In this document: positions 8,699 to 17,542 of the stretch, one piece after another
How positions within the stretch are numbered: the first letter of the stretch is position 1
Layout: each line of letters opens with the position of its first letter
Assembly: GCA_003478355.1 (NCBI GenBank)
Contig: QUFC01000012.1
Span: 25,304-89,303 of the forward strand
Reading direction: 5' to 3'
DNA from: Lachnospiraceae bacterium AM48-27BH
GTDB lineage: Bacteria; Bacillota; Clostridia; Lachnospirales; Lachnospiraceae
Length of the DNA stretch: 64,000 nucleotides
The notes under the pieces: generated by a model
What the model was told of the DNA's origin: nothing
Seen by the model: the letters and a program-made list of their open reading frames with translations, nothing else
Database searches by the model: none
Made by a program: the position numbers and the translations under genes

Positions 8699-9574
8699 TT
8701 ACAGCATCGACATAAACTGTTTCGCTGTCTGTGAGAGCGGCATCCGTTCGTTATAAGCCACCACCATCTGTCGTTTTGGCAGTTCTTCCTTTAATTTCAC
8801 AACAAACAGATCCTTATCATCTGTCGGGATACAGAAATCCGGCACAAATGCAATGCCAAGGCCGATACGGGCCAGGTCGATCAACAGATCGTTGCTGCTC
8901 AATTCGATCTCCGGCACCAGATCCAGGTGGGAACGCTGGAACATTGCATGCAGGAACTCGCTGGTGGTGCTCTTGCGGTCCAGCATCAGGATCGGGTATT
9001 TCTGCAGGCTTGCTAAGCTGACTTCCCGGCCATCCAGTGGAAAGTACTGGCGGTTCGCCACAAACACATCGTGGAATTCATTGATGACCCGCGGAATGTG
9101 GGTGCTGGAGAGGGCAGAGTTTGGATAATTGACAACAATAAAATCTACCTGTCCGTGTTCCAGCAGGGAAGCACAGGCGATGGAAGTCTGGTTCGTCACC
9201 TTGATATGCACATGTGGAAACTGTTTGTGGAACTTGTTCAGATATGGAACCAGATAGTACCGGCAGATGGTATCGCTGGCACCAATGCGGAGCTGGCCGC
9301 CATTTAAGGTATGCGCCTCCAAAAGCTGGTTCTCTCCCTGTTTGATCAGGTTCATGGCCGGTTCGATATGCTTAAACAGGATCTCTCCTTCAGGCGTTAA
9401 CTGAACCCGCTTGGTACTGCGGATAAATAATTTCTGGTTCAGCTTCTTTTCCAGCACCTTGATGGACTGACTGACTGCAGACTGGGAGATGAAGAGCTGC
9501 TTGGAAGCCTCAGAGAAGCTTAAGGTAATGGCAACATGATAAAAAACCTTATATAATTCATAATTGATGTCCAT
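8699..9574 (-). CDS. LysR-family transcriptional regulator
   Basis: 291 residues with the standard LysR layout: an N-terminal winged HTH (FSEASKQLFISQSAVSQSIKVLEKKL, residues ~18-45) and a two-lobed effector domain from ~90 (GGQLRIGASDTICRYYLVPYL). The start ATG at 9574 has AAGGAGG seven bases upstream. It has its own promoter. The nearest gene across the intergenic region is the sigma-like protein, separated by a MITE insertion; no metabolic target is adjacent, so the effector is unknown. Resemblance to CysB/CbbR-like members is general only. Confidence 0.9.
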   Translation of the reverse strand: MDINYELYKVFYHVAITLSFSEASKQLFISQSAVSQSIKVLEKKLNQKLFIRSTKRVQLTPEGEILFKHIEPAMNLIKQGENQLLEAHTLNGGQLRIGASDTICRYYLVPYLNKFHKQFPHVHIKVTNQTSIACASLLEHGQVDFIVVNYPNSALSSTHIPRVINEFHDVFVANRQYFPLDGREVSLASLQKYPILMLDRKSTTSEFLHAMFQRSHLDLVPEIELSSNDLLIDLARIGLGIAFVPDFCIPTDDKDLFVVKLKEELPKRQMVVAYNERMPLSQTAKQFMSML

Positions 9575-9601
9575 TATTAGTCCTCCTTATGAGTTATGAC
9601 C

Positions 9602-9630
9602 ATCATATCACAGGTAGAGGGAAAATGCAA
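9602..9630 (-). promoter_or_regulatory. Promoter of the LysR gene
   Basis: On the minus strand: TTGCAT (complement of 9625-9630), a 17-bp spacer and TATGAT (complement of 9602-9607), 27 bp before the start codon. Confidence 0.65.
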
Positions 9631-9651
9631 AGGGATAAACATGAACTTTGG

Positions 9652-9800
9652 CTATTTACGTTACTGTTCACGCATTGCGCAAACAGCAACGGATTTTGCC
9701 GATGCTTCGCATGCTAAATCGGCAAAATCTGTTACCACCACTGTATCATACGGCATTTTCAGTTCAGAAAATGCCTACCCGTGTACAGTAACCTATTTAC
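9652..9800. mobile_element. MITE-like element, copy A, with 8-bp target duplication
   Basis: The element proper is 9660-9792 (133 bp). Its ends GTTACTGTTCACG and CGTGTACAGTAAC are inverted repeats with one mismatch in 13. The flanks carry a perfect direct repeat CTATTTAC at 9652-9659 and 9793-9800, which is the signature of transposition. Inside are two stems: GATTTTGCCGAT with ATCGGCAAAATC, and GGCATTTTC with GAAAATGCC. The copy at 21331 is ~96% identical in reverse orientation. There is no transposase, so a full-length relative must move it in trans. Confidence 0.85.
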
Positions 9801-9816
9801 GCAGGTTATGCTTTTA

Positions 9817-9825
9817 TGTTAGAAT
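9817..9825 (+). promoter_or_regulatory. Extended -10 promoter of the sigma-like gene
   Basis: TG at 9817, one base, then TAGAAT at 9820-9825, 77 bp before the start. The -35 position falls on 9797-9802, inside the right-hand target duplication of the MITE, and is poor. Confidence 0.5.
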
Positions 9826-9902
9826 AGCAGTAATGTTGCATCCATGTATCCGGTCTTGCCGATTAAAACAGAGATGCCAGAAGAAAGAAGATGGAGAGAA
9901 CA

Positions 9903-10487
9903 ATGGGAATAACAGAAGAAAACCAGGAAGAATTAAATGGCTTCCAGTTATATTTAGATGAATTAGAGGGAATCACAAGCTGCAGCGAAGCGGAGAATAC
10001 GGAGCTTGCCAAGGAAGCAGCAAATGGCAGTGCAGAGGCGAAAAAACGTCTCATTGAAGGAAATTTGAAAAATGCCCTGGCTATGATCCGGGAATACCTG
10101 AATAAGGGGCTGCCGGCTGGAGATCTGGTGCAGGAAGCGAACATGGCCCTGGTGATGGCAGTGGAAGAATTAGGAACCGCAGAGTCTGTTCTGGATTTTA
10201 ACGAGTATTTAAAAGAACGGGTTACCGAGGCATTGAAAGCTGCTGTTGCTGACCAGGAGACAGAGCATAAGATCGAGGAAAAGATGTTAGCCAGAGTGAA
10301 GGTTCTGGAAGAGGTATCCAAATCGATGGCAGACCAGCTTGGCCGTGAGGCAACGGTGGAAGAACTGGCAGAGCGGATGCAGATGACGGTGGAAGAGGTA
10401 AAAGATATCATGAAGCAGACTCTGGATGCCATGACTGTAACCGGAGAGTATGATCAGTCCTTAAAGGACGCTCCGCTGGAAAAATAA
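9903..10487 (+). CDS. Sigma-70-like protein with regions 2 and 3 but no region 4
   Basis: 194 residues. The ATG at 9903 with GGAG six bases upstream is preferred to 9891. Residues ~30-85 mirror sigma-70 region 2 (AKKRLIEGNLKNALAMIREYLNKGL, then DLVQEANMALVMAVEEL). Residues ~125-175 mirror region 3 (ADQLGREATVEELAERMQMT, then VEEVKDIM). The tryptophan-rich part of region 2 that opens the -10 element is replaced by FNEYLKERVTEALK, and region 4, which reads the -35 element, is missing. It may be a degenerate sigma factor or a core-RNA-polymerase-binding regulator; either is inference. It is 13 bp upstream of a phosphatase gene and probably cotranscribed. Confidence 0.7.
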   Translation: MGITEENQEELNGFQLYLDELEGITSCSEAENTELAKEAANGSAEAKKRLIEGNLKNALAMIREYLNKGLPAGDLVQEANMALVMAVEELGTAESVLDFNEYLKERVTEALKAAVADQETEHKIEEKMLARVKVLEEVSKSMADQLGREATVEELAERMQMTVEEVKDIMKQTLDAMTVTGEYDQSLKDAPLEK

Positions 10488-10499
10488 CCGGAGGGATTT

Positions 10500-11117
10500 A
10501 TGATAAACATTTATTTGATCCGTCACGGACAGACAGACTGGAACGTGGCAGGAAAAATTCAGGGAAAAACAGACATTCCGTTGAATGAAACAGGAAGACG
10601 GCAGGCTGTCTGTCTGGCAAAAGGCATGGCAAACCGCCCTGTGGTGCAGATCTTTTCCAGCGACTTACTTCGTGCCAGGGAGACGGCGGGAGCCATCGGG
10701 GACAGTCAGCATGTGGCGGTAGAAACTCTTCCAGGACTGGAAGAGATCGGATTTGGTAAATGGGAAGGCATGACGTTGGAGGAGATTCAGGCTGCTTTTC
10801 CAGCGGAATATGAAAAATGGTGCGAGAATCCTGTGACTGTAGCTCCACCAGGGGGAGAATCCTTAAGTCAGATCAAAGACCGGTGCCAGAAAGTGATGGA
10901 GGAGATTCTAAAAAGGGCGAAAGGTGATCTGGCTATTGTGTCCCATGGAGCGATGCTTGCTTATGTGGTGGAGTATCTGATGAGAAACGATCCGAATGAC
11001 CAGGAGATCATTGTGGGGAATGCCAGCATCACTACGATCCGGTATGAGCAGGAGAGCGGAAGAGCAGTGTTGATCCAGGCCAATGACCAGGCACATCTGG
11101 CGGAATTAACGTCATGA
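10500..11117 (+). CDS. Histidine phosphatase (phosphoglycerate mutase-like) family protein
   Basis: 205 residues with the catalytic RHG motif at the N-terminus (YLIRHGQTDWN, phospho-accepting His9), the second Arg in SSDLLRARETA, the acidic residue in EIGFGKWEG and the distal histidine in IVSHGAM. The size and GGESLSQIKDR motif fit the broad CobC/GpmB-like phosphatase group rather than the glycolytic enzyme. The substrate cannot be told: alpha-ribazole phosphate, sugar phosphates or nucleotides are all possible. GGAGGG lies just upstream of ATG 10500. It follows the sigma-like gene and ends at a strong terminator. Confidence 0.85.
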   Translation: MINIYLIRHGQTDWNVAGKIQGKTDIPLNETGRRQAVCLAKGMANRPVVQIFSSDLLRARETAGAIGDSQHVAVETLPGLEEIGFGKWEGMTLEEIQAAFPAEYEKWCENPVTVAPPGGESLSQIKDRCQKVMEEILKRAKGDLAIVSHGAMLAYVVEYLMRNDPNDQEIIVGNASITTIRYEQESGRAVLIQANDQAHLAELTS

Positions 11118-11146
11118 TTACAATAAATTAGAGGTAATAATAAAAG

Positions 11147-11196
11147 CCATAAGATATATTAATTTTCCTTATGATATATCTTATGGTATTATTTTT
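11147..11196 (+). terminator. Terminator of the sigma-like/phosphatase operon
   Basis: CCATAAGATATAT (11147-11159) and ATATATCTTATGG (11174-11186) form a perfect 13-bp stem, followed by TATTATTTTTT. Confidence 0.85.
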
Positions 11197-11267
11197 TCAT
11201 AAAACAAGAATTTTGCAAAGATACAGAAATGATAACTGCTGGGGTAAGAACCATAAGGAGGAAATAC

Positions 11268-14200
11268 ATGAGTGTAAAAAGAATTTATGTAGAAAAGAAA
11301 AATGATTTCGCAGTAAAGGCCCATGAACTAAAAGAGGAGATCGACAGCTATCTGGGGATTAAAACTGTGGGCGGTGTCCGTGTTCTGATCCGTTACGATA
11401 TTGAAAATATTTCCGAAGAGACCTATCAGACGGCGCTGGGAACCATTTTTTCTGAGCCTCCGGTAGATACCTTATACGAAGAGAGCTTTCCAAAACAGGA
11501 GGGAGATCTGGTATTTTCCGTAGAATACCTTCCTGGACAGTTTGACCAGCGTGCGGATTCCGCAGAGCAGTGTGTCAAGCTGTTAAAAGAGGATGAAGAG
11601 CCGGTGATCCGTTCAGCAACCACCTATGTGATCTCAGGGACCTTAACAGAGGATGAAGCGAAGGCTATCAAGTCCTTCTGCATCAACCCGGTGGATTCCA
11701 GAGAGGCTTCTGCCCAGAAACCAGAGACCCTGGTGACGGTATTTGATACTCCGGCTGATGTGAGGATTTTTGACGGCTTCTGCCAGTCCCCGGAGGCAGA
11801 ACTGAAGACTTTATACGATTCTCTGAATCTGGCTATGACCTTCAAGGATTTCCAGTTTATCCAGAATTATTTTGCCACAGAGGAGAAGCGGGACCCGTCC
11901 ATGACTGAGATACGCGTGCTGGATACTTACTGGTCTGACCATTGCCGCCATACCACGTTCCAGACAGAGTTAAAGGACGTTTCCTTTACCGAAGGCGCAT
12001 ACAAAGAGCCGATCCGGGCTTCTTATGAACAGTATCTGGCTGACCGTGAGGTGCTTTATAAAGGCAGAGATGACAAATTTGTCTGCCTGATGGATCTGGC
12101 TCTTCTGGCCATGAAGAAATTAAGAAAAGAAGGAAAGCTGGAGGATTTAGAGGAGTCCGAGGAGATCAATGCCTGCAGCATCGTGGTTCCGGTGGAAATC
12201 GATGGTGTGAAGGAAGAGTGGCTGGTAAACTTTAAAAATGAGACCCACAACCATCCGACTGAGATCGAGCCATTTGGTGGTGCGGCAACCTGTCTGGGCG
12301 GTGCGATCCGTGATCCGCTTTCCGGACGTACCTATGTATACCAGGCGATGCGTGTGACCGGTGCGGCAGACCCAACCAAGCCATTAAATGAGACTCTTCA
12401 CGGCAAACTGCCACAGAGAAAGATCGTGACCGGAGCAGCCAGCGGCTACAGCTCCTATGGCAACCAGATCGGTCTGGCAACCGGTTATGTAAAAGAGATC
12501 TATCATCCAAATTATGCGGCAAAACGTATGGAGATCGGTGCGGTGATGGCAGCGGCTCCAAGAAAGAATGTAATCCGTGAGACTTCTGATCCTGGCGATC
12601 TGATCATTTTACTGGGCGGACGTACCGGACGTGACGGCTGCGGCGGAGCAACCGGTTCCTCCAAAGTCCATACAGAGGCTTCGATTGAGACCTGCGGCGC
12701 TGAGGTACAGAAAGGTAATGCTCCGACGGAACGGAAGCTGCAGAGACTGTTCCGCAGACCAGAGGTCAGCAAGCTGATCCGTAAATGTAACGACTTTGGT
12801 GCAGGCGGCGTATCCGTAGCCATTGGCGAGCTGGCAGCAGGACTGGAGATCGATCTGGATAAGGTTCCAAAGAAATATGCAGGACTGGACGGTACTGAGA
12901 TCGCTATTTCCGAGTCCCAGGAGCGTATGGCGGTAGTCGTTGATCCGAAGGATGCGGAGGCGTTCTTAGACTATGCGGCTGAGGAGAATTTAGAGGCAGT
13001 GACTGTTGCGGTGGTGACTGAGAATCCAAGACTGAAGATGAGCTGGAGAGGTAAGACGATCGTAGATATCAGCCGCGCATTCCTGGACACCAATGGCGCT
13101 CATCAGGAGGCGTCTGTAGTACTGCACACCCCGGAGAAGGACGGCAATCCATTTGTGAAAAATGAAGATGTGGCCAACGTGAAGAAGAAATGGTTAAATC
13201 TTCTGTCCGGATTGAATGTGTGTTCCCAGAAAGGCCTGGTGGAGATGTTTGACGGCTCTATCGGCGCAGGTTCTGTATATATGCCTTATGGTGGTAAATA
13301 TCAGCTGACAGAAACCCAGTCCATGGTAGCGAAGCTTCCGGTGCTGAAAGGCAGGACCGATACCGTGACCATGATGAGTTACGGCTTTGATCCATATCTG
13401 TCCAGCTGGAGCCCATATCATGGTTCTGTTTACGCAGTGGTTTCCTCTGTGGCGAAGATCGTGGCAGCAGGCGGTGATTTTAAGAAGATCCGCTTTACCT
13501 TCCAGGAGTATTTCCAGAGAATGACTGATGATCCGTCCCGTTGGGGCCAGCCATTTGCGGCACTGCTTGGCGCTTACAATGCACAGCTTGGTTTCGGACT
13601 TCCATCCATCGGCGGAAAAGACAGTATGTCCGGTACCTTTAATGATGAGCATCACGGCGAGATCAATGTGCCTCCGACACTGGTTTCCTTTGCGGTGGAT
13701 GTTGCGAGCGAGAAAGACATCATCACCCCAGAATTGAAAAAGGCAGGAAATAAGCTGGTTGTATTCCATATTGAGAAGGATTCCTATGATCTTCCGGTTT
13801 ATGCACAGATCATGGACGGATACGAGAAGCTGCGCCAGGATATCCAGGCTGGCAGAGTGGTATCTGCATACGCAGTGGAAGGCCACGGTATGGCAGAGGC
13901 AGTCAGCAAGATGGCATTTGGCAATAAATTAGGCGTAAAGATCGAGCATAATGTAGATCCGAGAGACTTCTTTGCAGCTGCATGGGGCGATATTGTATGC
14001 GAGGTTCCGGCAGACCAGGTAGGAAATCTGGCAATCACTTACACAGTGATCGGTGAAGTGACTGGCGATGGTGTGTTCCATTATGGAAATACGGAGATCA
14101 CCATGGATGAGGCTTTGGAGGCATGGACCAAGACCTTAGAGGATGTATTCCCAACCCAGTCCGGTGTGAAACAGACCCAGGTGACGGATCAGTTATATCA

Positions 14201-15035
14201 GACGAAAGAGATCTATGTGTGCAGACATAAGGTGGCAAAACCTCATGTATTTATCCCGGTATTCCCAGGAACCAACTGTGAGTACGACAGCACCCGTGCT
14301 TTTGAGCGTGCGGGAGCAGAGGTTTCCACCAGAGTATTTAAGAACTTAACGGCAGAAGATATCCGCCAGTCTGTAGAAGGCTTCAAGGAGGAGATCGCTA
14401 AGGCACAGATCGTCATGTTCCCGGGTGGCTTTTCAGCAGGTGATGAGCCAGAGGGCTCCGCAAAATTCTTCGCGACCGTATTCCGTAATGCGGTGATCAA
14501 GGAAGAGATTGAGAAGCTGTTAAATGAGAGAGATGGTCTGATGCTTGGTATCTGCAACGGCTTCCAGGCGCTGATCAAGCTGGGACTGGTTCCAGAAGGT
14601 AAGATCGTGGCACAGAAGTCCGATTCCCCGACATTGGCTATGAATACCATTGGACGCCATATTTCCAAGATGGTCTACACCAAGGTAGTCAGCAATAAGT
14701 CCCCATGGCTTCAGGGCGCAGAACTTGGCGGTGTTTATTGCAATCCGGCTTCTCACGGAGAGGGACGTTTTGTTGCCGATGAGAAATGGCTGAAAGAGTT
14801 ATTTGCTAATGGACAGGTGGCAACCCAGTATGTAGACGAGTTTGGCAAGCCAACCATGGACGAGTTCTGGAATCCAAACGGCTCCTATATGGCGATCGAG
14901 GGTATCACAAGTCCGGACGGCAGAATCTTAGGTAAGATGGCTCATTCCGAGAGACGGGGTGACAGCGTTGCCATGAATATTTATGGTGAGCAGGATCTGA
15001 AGATCTTTGAGTCTGGCGTGAAATACTTCAAATAA
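11268..15035 (+). CDS. purL: Phosphoribosylformylglycinamidine (FGAM) synthase, single-chain
   Basis: Fourth step of de novo purine synthesis: FGAR + Gln + ATP to FGAM. The ATG at 11268 has AAGGAGG seven bases upstream. At 1255 residues it is the large single-chain form, so no separate PurS or PurQ is needed. N-terminal and AIRS-like synthase domains (DTYWSDHCRHTTFQTEL, NHPTEIEPFGGAATCLGG, SIGGKDSMSGTF) are followed by a class I glutamine amidotransferase domain from ~1005 (FIPVFPGTNCEYD). The nucleophile is Cys1096 (GICNGFQ) with His1163 and Glu1165 (SHGEGRF). It stands alone between two terminators. No purine riboswitch is evident in the short leader. Confidence 0.97.
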   Translation: MSVKRIYVEKKNDFAVKAHELKEEIDSYLGIKTVGGVRVLIRYDIENISEETYQTALGTIFSEPPVDTLYEESFPKQEGDLVFSVEYLPGQFDQRADSAEQCVKLLKEDEEPVIRSATTYVISGTLTEDEAKAIKSFCINPVDSREASAQKPETLVTVFDTPADVRIFDGFCQSPEAELKTLYDSLNLAMTFKDFQFIQNYFATEEKRDPSMTEIRVLDTYWSDHCRHTTFQTELKDVSFTEGAYKEPIRASYEQYLADREVLYKGRDDKFVCLMDLALLAMKKLRKEGKLEDLEESEEINACSIVVPVEIDGVKEEWLVNFKNETHNHPTEIEPFGGAATCLGGAIRDPLSGRTYVYQAMRVTGAADPTKPLNETLHGKLPQRKIVTGAASGYSSYGNQIGLATGYVKEIYHPNYAAKRMEIGAVMAAAPRKNVIRETSDPGDLIILLGGRTGRDGCGGATGSSKVHTEASIETCGAEVQKGNAPTERKLQRLFRRPEVSKLIRKCNDFGAGGVSVAIGELAAGLEIDLDKVPKKYAGLDGTEIAISESQERMAVVVDPKDAEAFLDYAAEENLEAVTVAVVTENPRLKMSWRGKTIVDISRAFLDTNGAHQEASVVLHTPEKDGNPFVKNEDVANVKKKWLNLLSGLNVCSQKGLVEMFDGSIGAGSVYMPYGGKYQLTETQSMVAKLPVLKGRTDTVTMMSYGFDPYLSSWSPYHGSVYAVVSSVAKIVAAGGDFKKIRFTFQEYFQRMTDDPSRWGQPFAALLGAYNAQLGFGLPSIGGKDSMSGTFNDEHHGEINVPPTLVSFAVDVASEKDIITPELKKAGNKLVVFHIEKDSYDLPVYAQIMDGYEKLRQDIQAGRVVSAYAVEGHGMAEAVSKMAFGNKLGVKIEHNVDPRDFFAAAWGDIVCEVPADQVGNLAITYTVIGEVTGDGVFHYGNTEITMDEALEAWTKTLEDVFPTQSGVKQTQVTDQLYQTKEIYVCRHKVAKPHVFIPVFPGTNCEYDSTRAFERAGAEVSTRVFKNLTAEDIRQSVEGFKEEIAKAQIVMFPGGFSAGDEPEGSAKFFATVFRNAVIKEEIEKLLNERDGLMLGICNGFQALIKLGLVPEGKIVAQKSDSPTLAMNTIGRHISKMVYTKVVSNKSPWLQGAELGGVYCNPASHGEGRFVADEKWLKELFANGQVATQYVDEFGKPTMDEFWNPNGSYMAIEGITSPDGRILGKMAHSERRGDSVAMNIYGEQDLKIFESGVKYFK

Positions 15036-15064
15036 TGAATGGCGAAATACAATGATGAAAAAAC

Positions 15065-15126
15065 GTAACTATTCAGTAGGTCTGCGCACATGCTGCGCTG
15101 ACTGTAAGAACACATAGGACAGAAAG
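15065..15126. repeat. Short dispersed repeat (CAGGTCTGCGC family), copy 1
   Basis: GTAACTATTCAGTAGGTCTG followed, after a GC-rich insert, by TAAGAACACATAGGACAGAAAG. Nearly the same string occurs at 58285-58335 without the insert, and a partial reverse copy lies at 36124-36158. No ORF. Confidence 0.65.
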
Positions 15127-15170
15127 GGCGTGTGAAAAAATGAGAAATCATTTTTCATACGCTCTTTTTT
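15125..15170 (+). terminator. Terminator of purL
   Basis: AGGGCGTGTGAAAAA pairs with TTTTTCATACGCTCT with G-T pairs, followed by TTTTT. Confidence 0.85.
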
Positions 15171-15234
15171 ATAGGCTATGTTTTTTCACAGCCCCCATAG
15201 AACCTGTTTCCCTGTGACAAATTAATGCCTCGCT

Positions 15235-15264
15235 TTGAATCTTTTTCACATTTATGGGTATTCT
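15235..15264 (+). promoter_or_regulatory. Probable promoter of the DUF1540 gene
   Basis: TTGAAT at 15235-15240, an 18-bp spacer and TATTCT at 15259-15264, 67 bp before the start codon. Confidence 0.5.
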
Positions 15265-15278
15265 ATTCTTGTATCAGA

Positions 15279-15300
15279 GGGGTAAAAAAACTTTTGCCCC
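15279..15300 (+). promoter_or_regulatory. Hairpin in the 5' leader of the DUF1540 gene
   Basis: GGGGTAAAA pairs with TTTTGCCCC around AAAC, immediately before the AGGAGGG ribosome site. It could stabilise the message or limit translation. Confidence 0.45.
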
Positions 15301-15330
15301 CAATAAAAAACATATCAGGAGGGAATATTC

Positions 15331-15645
15331 ATGACAAAACTGGATTGTAGTGTAAAAAACTGTGTTCACAACTCTGACAACTGCTGTTGTAAGGAGGCGA
15401 TCGTAGTCGATGGATGCAAGGCGAAGGAATGTTGCGAAACCTGTTGCGGAAGCTTCTCCGAAAATGATGGAGGAATGTTTAAGAACCTGTTTAAGACACC
15501 GGAAAAGAGTCTGAAGATTGACTGTGAAGCAGTGAACTGTAAGCATAATGAAGACCACCGATGCACGGCGGGTCATGTGGGGATTACCGGAGATGGTGCA
15601 TCGGAAGCGGAACAGACCGAGTGCGCGACCTTTGAGATGAGATAA
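15331..15645 (+). CDS. DUF1540 domain-containing Cys-rich protein
   Basis: 104 residues with two DUF1540-like repeats: KLDCSVKNCVHNSDNCCCKE near the N-terminus and KIDCEAVNCKHNEDHRCTAG near the C-terminus. They are joined by a cysteine-rich centre (CKAKECCETCCGSF). The spacing of Cys and His suggests metal (zinc or iron) binding. The family is widespread and uncharacterised in Clostridia. ATG 15331 has AGGAGGG seven bases upstream. It is monocistronic with its own promoter. No specific function can be assigned. Confidence 0.9.
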   Translation: MTKLDCSVKNCVHNSDNCCCKEAIVVDGCKAKECCETCCGSFSENDGGMFKNLFKTPEKSLKIDCEAVNCKHNEDHRCTAGHVGITGDGASEAEQTECATFEMR

Positions 15646-15659
15646 GCAGATGAAAGAAA

Positions 15660-15712
15660 GCCGGGGACTGGATCTGTTCAGAAATATGACCTCTGGATAG
15701 CCGGTTCCCGGC
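15660..15712. repeat. Long-stem inverted repeat without T run
   Basis: GCCGGGGACTGG (15660-15671) pairs with CCGGTTCCCGGC (15701-15712), 12 bp with two wobbles and a 29-nt loop, 15 bp after the DUF1540 stop. It could end or protect that message, but the following bases are AAAAAATG, not T. Confidence 0.5.
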
Positions 15713-15724
15713 AAAAAATGATGT

Positions 15725-15752
15725 TTGTAAATCAGATTCTGTATGCTATAAT
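15725..15752 (+). promoter_or_regulatory. Promoter of the membrane glucosyltransferase-like gene
   Basis: TTGTAA at 15725-15730, a 16-bp spacer and consensus TATAAT at 15747-15752 with an extended TGC before it. Confidence 0.8.
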
Positions 15753-15874
15753 GCTAGAGATGAGCTTGATGCTGCGAGATGGCACATCACCATGAAGTGT
15801 AAAAGGTTGCTGCTACATGAGAATCGGGCAGAAATGTTAGAAATAGACAGGAAGGAATATAGGAGACTATGGTC

Positions 15875-17479
15875 ATGCAAATGATAAACACGTTTTGGCA
15901 GGAATTGCAGGAAAGCTGGGAGCAGATCAAGGAATTTTATAAAAAAACGAAAGTACTTCGGTGGTTTGGTGCATGCCTGATGTTTGTACTGTATGGAATC
16001 CGGTTCGTACAGGGAGAATATTTTGTTGATAGTGAATTGATGCTGACAGCGCCTGAGGAGCTGCTGCAGTCCTGGTATGGACATCGGCGGTTTGCATTGA
16101 TTTTTACCAGAAAATTATTTGGTATGCTGCGTTTGATGCCGTTTATGGAAAATGCCCTTTTGCTGTTGATGTTCTTTCTGGCAGGTTTTACTGCGCTATT
16201 TGCCATCTGGTACTGGAACGGCAGAAACGAGAAACTCCATGCAGGATATGGTCTGTTTTTGTTACTATTTTTTTCGGCGCCATGTTTTGTAGAACAATTT
16301 AATTTCACCTTACAGGCATTTGAGATTGCGCTGATCATGGCTGTCTGTATCGGCGCTGCATTTTGCATGGGCAAATGGCTTTATGAAAGAAAAAGTGTGC
16401 TCTGGTGTATCATTGGCTTTGGAATGATGGTGTGGTCCTTTGACACATATCAGTCATTTCTGGCATTTTATATCGGAATTGTACTGATTTCATACATATG
16501 TGAATACTCCAGTGGAATGAATCCTTGTGGCTGGAGAGAGGGAATCCTCCATGTTATGTTTTTTGTGGCTGGATATGTGGTTTCTCAGCTTTTGGCCATA
16601 TGGATTTGCCAGATAAAAGGCGGAAACAGTGGATATGTGAATGGAATGATGCGTTGGGGAGTCGAAAGCGTGCAGGAATGTCTGGAAGGAATCCGTGTAG
16701 ATTATAACCGGATTTATCGCGGAGAATGGCCGACTTTTTTCAAGAGCAAGGCTTTTCTTAGTTCTGCGGCTGCGGCGTTTGTGATTTCTTTCTGGAGATT
16801 AAGAAAGAAGAAATCCGTGATCTGCTTTGGAATCGCCTGGTTTTTCCTGGTATTATCCCCGATCCTGACAACGCTTCTGACGGCAATGCCACAGCCGGTC
16901 CGCAGCCAGTTCACGTTTCCGGCAGTATTTTCTTTCGCGGTTTTCTTCTTATATAGTGAGATCCGGATGTTCTGTTTCAAAGATAATTGGAAGCAGGTAC
17001 GGCGGCTGACCGGGGCAGTGGTGCTGGTATTGGGCATTGTGGTCGGATGGAAACAGAGTGTGACCGTAGGCCAGCTCTGGGAGACCGCCCATGAAGTTTC
17101 ATTGGGAGACCGGGCATTGGCGCAGAGAATCTATGACCGGGTCTGTATTGCGGCAGACATGGAGCATATGGAAGACTGCCGGGTGGTCTTTGTGGGAAGC
17201 AGGGCAGCTGAGGTACCGAAAAATGTAGTAAGAGGAGATGTGATCGGCTATTCGTTCTTCCAGTGGGATGCTTCTTCGCCCTCTGCCTTGAATCAACGGA
17301 TTCATGGATATTACCGGTCATTGGGACTGCCCATGCATTTTTTAGCTGATGGAGAAATCCAGGGCTTATGCGAAGAGGCGGCAGAAGCGGCAAAGGATCA
17401 TACCTCCTGGCCAACTGCGGATTCCGTATTTAAACTGCTGGATGGGGTTGTCGTTGTGAAATTATCTGATCCGGAATAG
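15875..17479 (+). CDS. Multispanning membrane protein, GtrII-like glucosyltransferase domain
   Basis: 534 residues. The ATG at 15875 gives nine-base spacing from AGGAG, while 15869 would leave only three. About ten hydrophobic segments lie between residues ~30 and ~395. An early extracytoplasmic loop holds GEYFVDSELMLTAPEELLQSW and then HRRFALIFTRKLFG, the pattern I associate with the glucosyltransferase family named after phage GtrII, in which acidic residues of this loop are catalytic. A soluble C-terminal domain of ~150 residues follows. It would transfer sugar from a lipid carrier to a cell-envelope glycan. It stands alone, with no glycan cluster nearby, so the acceptor is unknown. Family assignment is from memory of the motif. 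Confidence 0.6.
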   Translation: MQMINTFWQELQESWEQIKEFYKKTKVLRWFGACLMFVLYGIRFVQGEYFVDSELMLTAPEELLQSWYGHRRFALIFTRKLFGMLRLMPFMENALLLLMFFLAGFTALFAIWYWNGRNEKLHAGYGLFLLLFFSAPCFVEQFNFTLQAFEIALIMAVCIGAAFCMGKWLYERKSVLWCIIGFGMMVWSFDTYQSFLAFYIGIVLISYICEYSSGMNPCGWREGILHVMFFVAGYVVSQLLAIWICQIKGGNSGYVNGMMRWGVESVQECLEGIRVDYNRIYRGEWPTFFKSKAFLSSAAAAFVISFWRLRKKKSVICFGIAWFFLVLSPILTTLLTAMPQPVRSQFTFPAVFSFAVFFLYSEIRMFCFKDNWKQVRRLTGAVVLVLGIVVGWKQSVTVGQLWETAHEVSLGDRALAQRIYDRVCIAADMEHMEDCRVVFVGSRAAEVPKNVVRGDVIGYSFFQWDASSPSALNQRIHGYYRSLGLPMHFLADGEIQGLCEEAAEAAKDHTSWPTADSVFKLLDGVVVVKLSDPE

Positions 17480-17513
17480 AAAAAAAACAGACAAAAAACC
17501 CTGAAAAAAGTGC

Positions 17514-17542
17514 TTGACAGGTGAGTGTGGGTATTGTATACT
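17514..17542 (+). promoter_or_regulatory. Promoter of infC-rpmI-rplT
   Basis: TTGACA at 17514-17519, a 17-bp spacer and TATACT at 17537-17542. The transcript would carry a ~195-nt leader. Confidence 0.9.

Noticed and set aside
9596-9961. Open frame across MITE copy A
   Set aside because: It spans a mobile element and promoter and has no ribosome site; chance reading frame.
11187-11267. Purine riboswitch before purL
   Set aside because: The leader is short and lacks the conserved three-way junction loops.
13194-13886. Long open frame on the minus strand inside purL
   Set aside because: It lies wholly within a strongly conserved coding region and has no ribosome site or recognisable domain.
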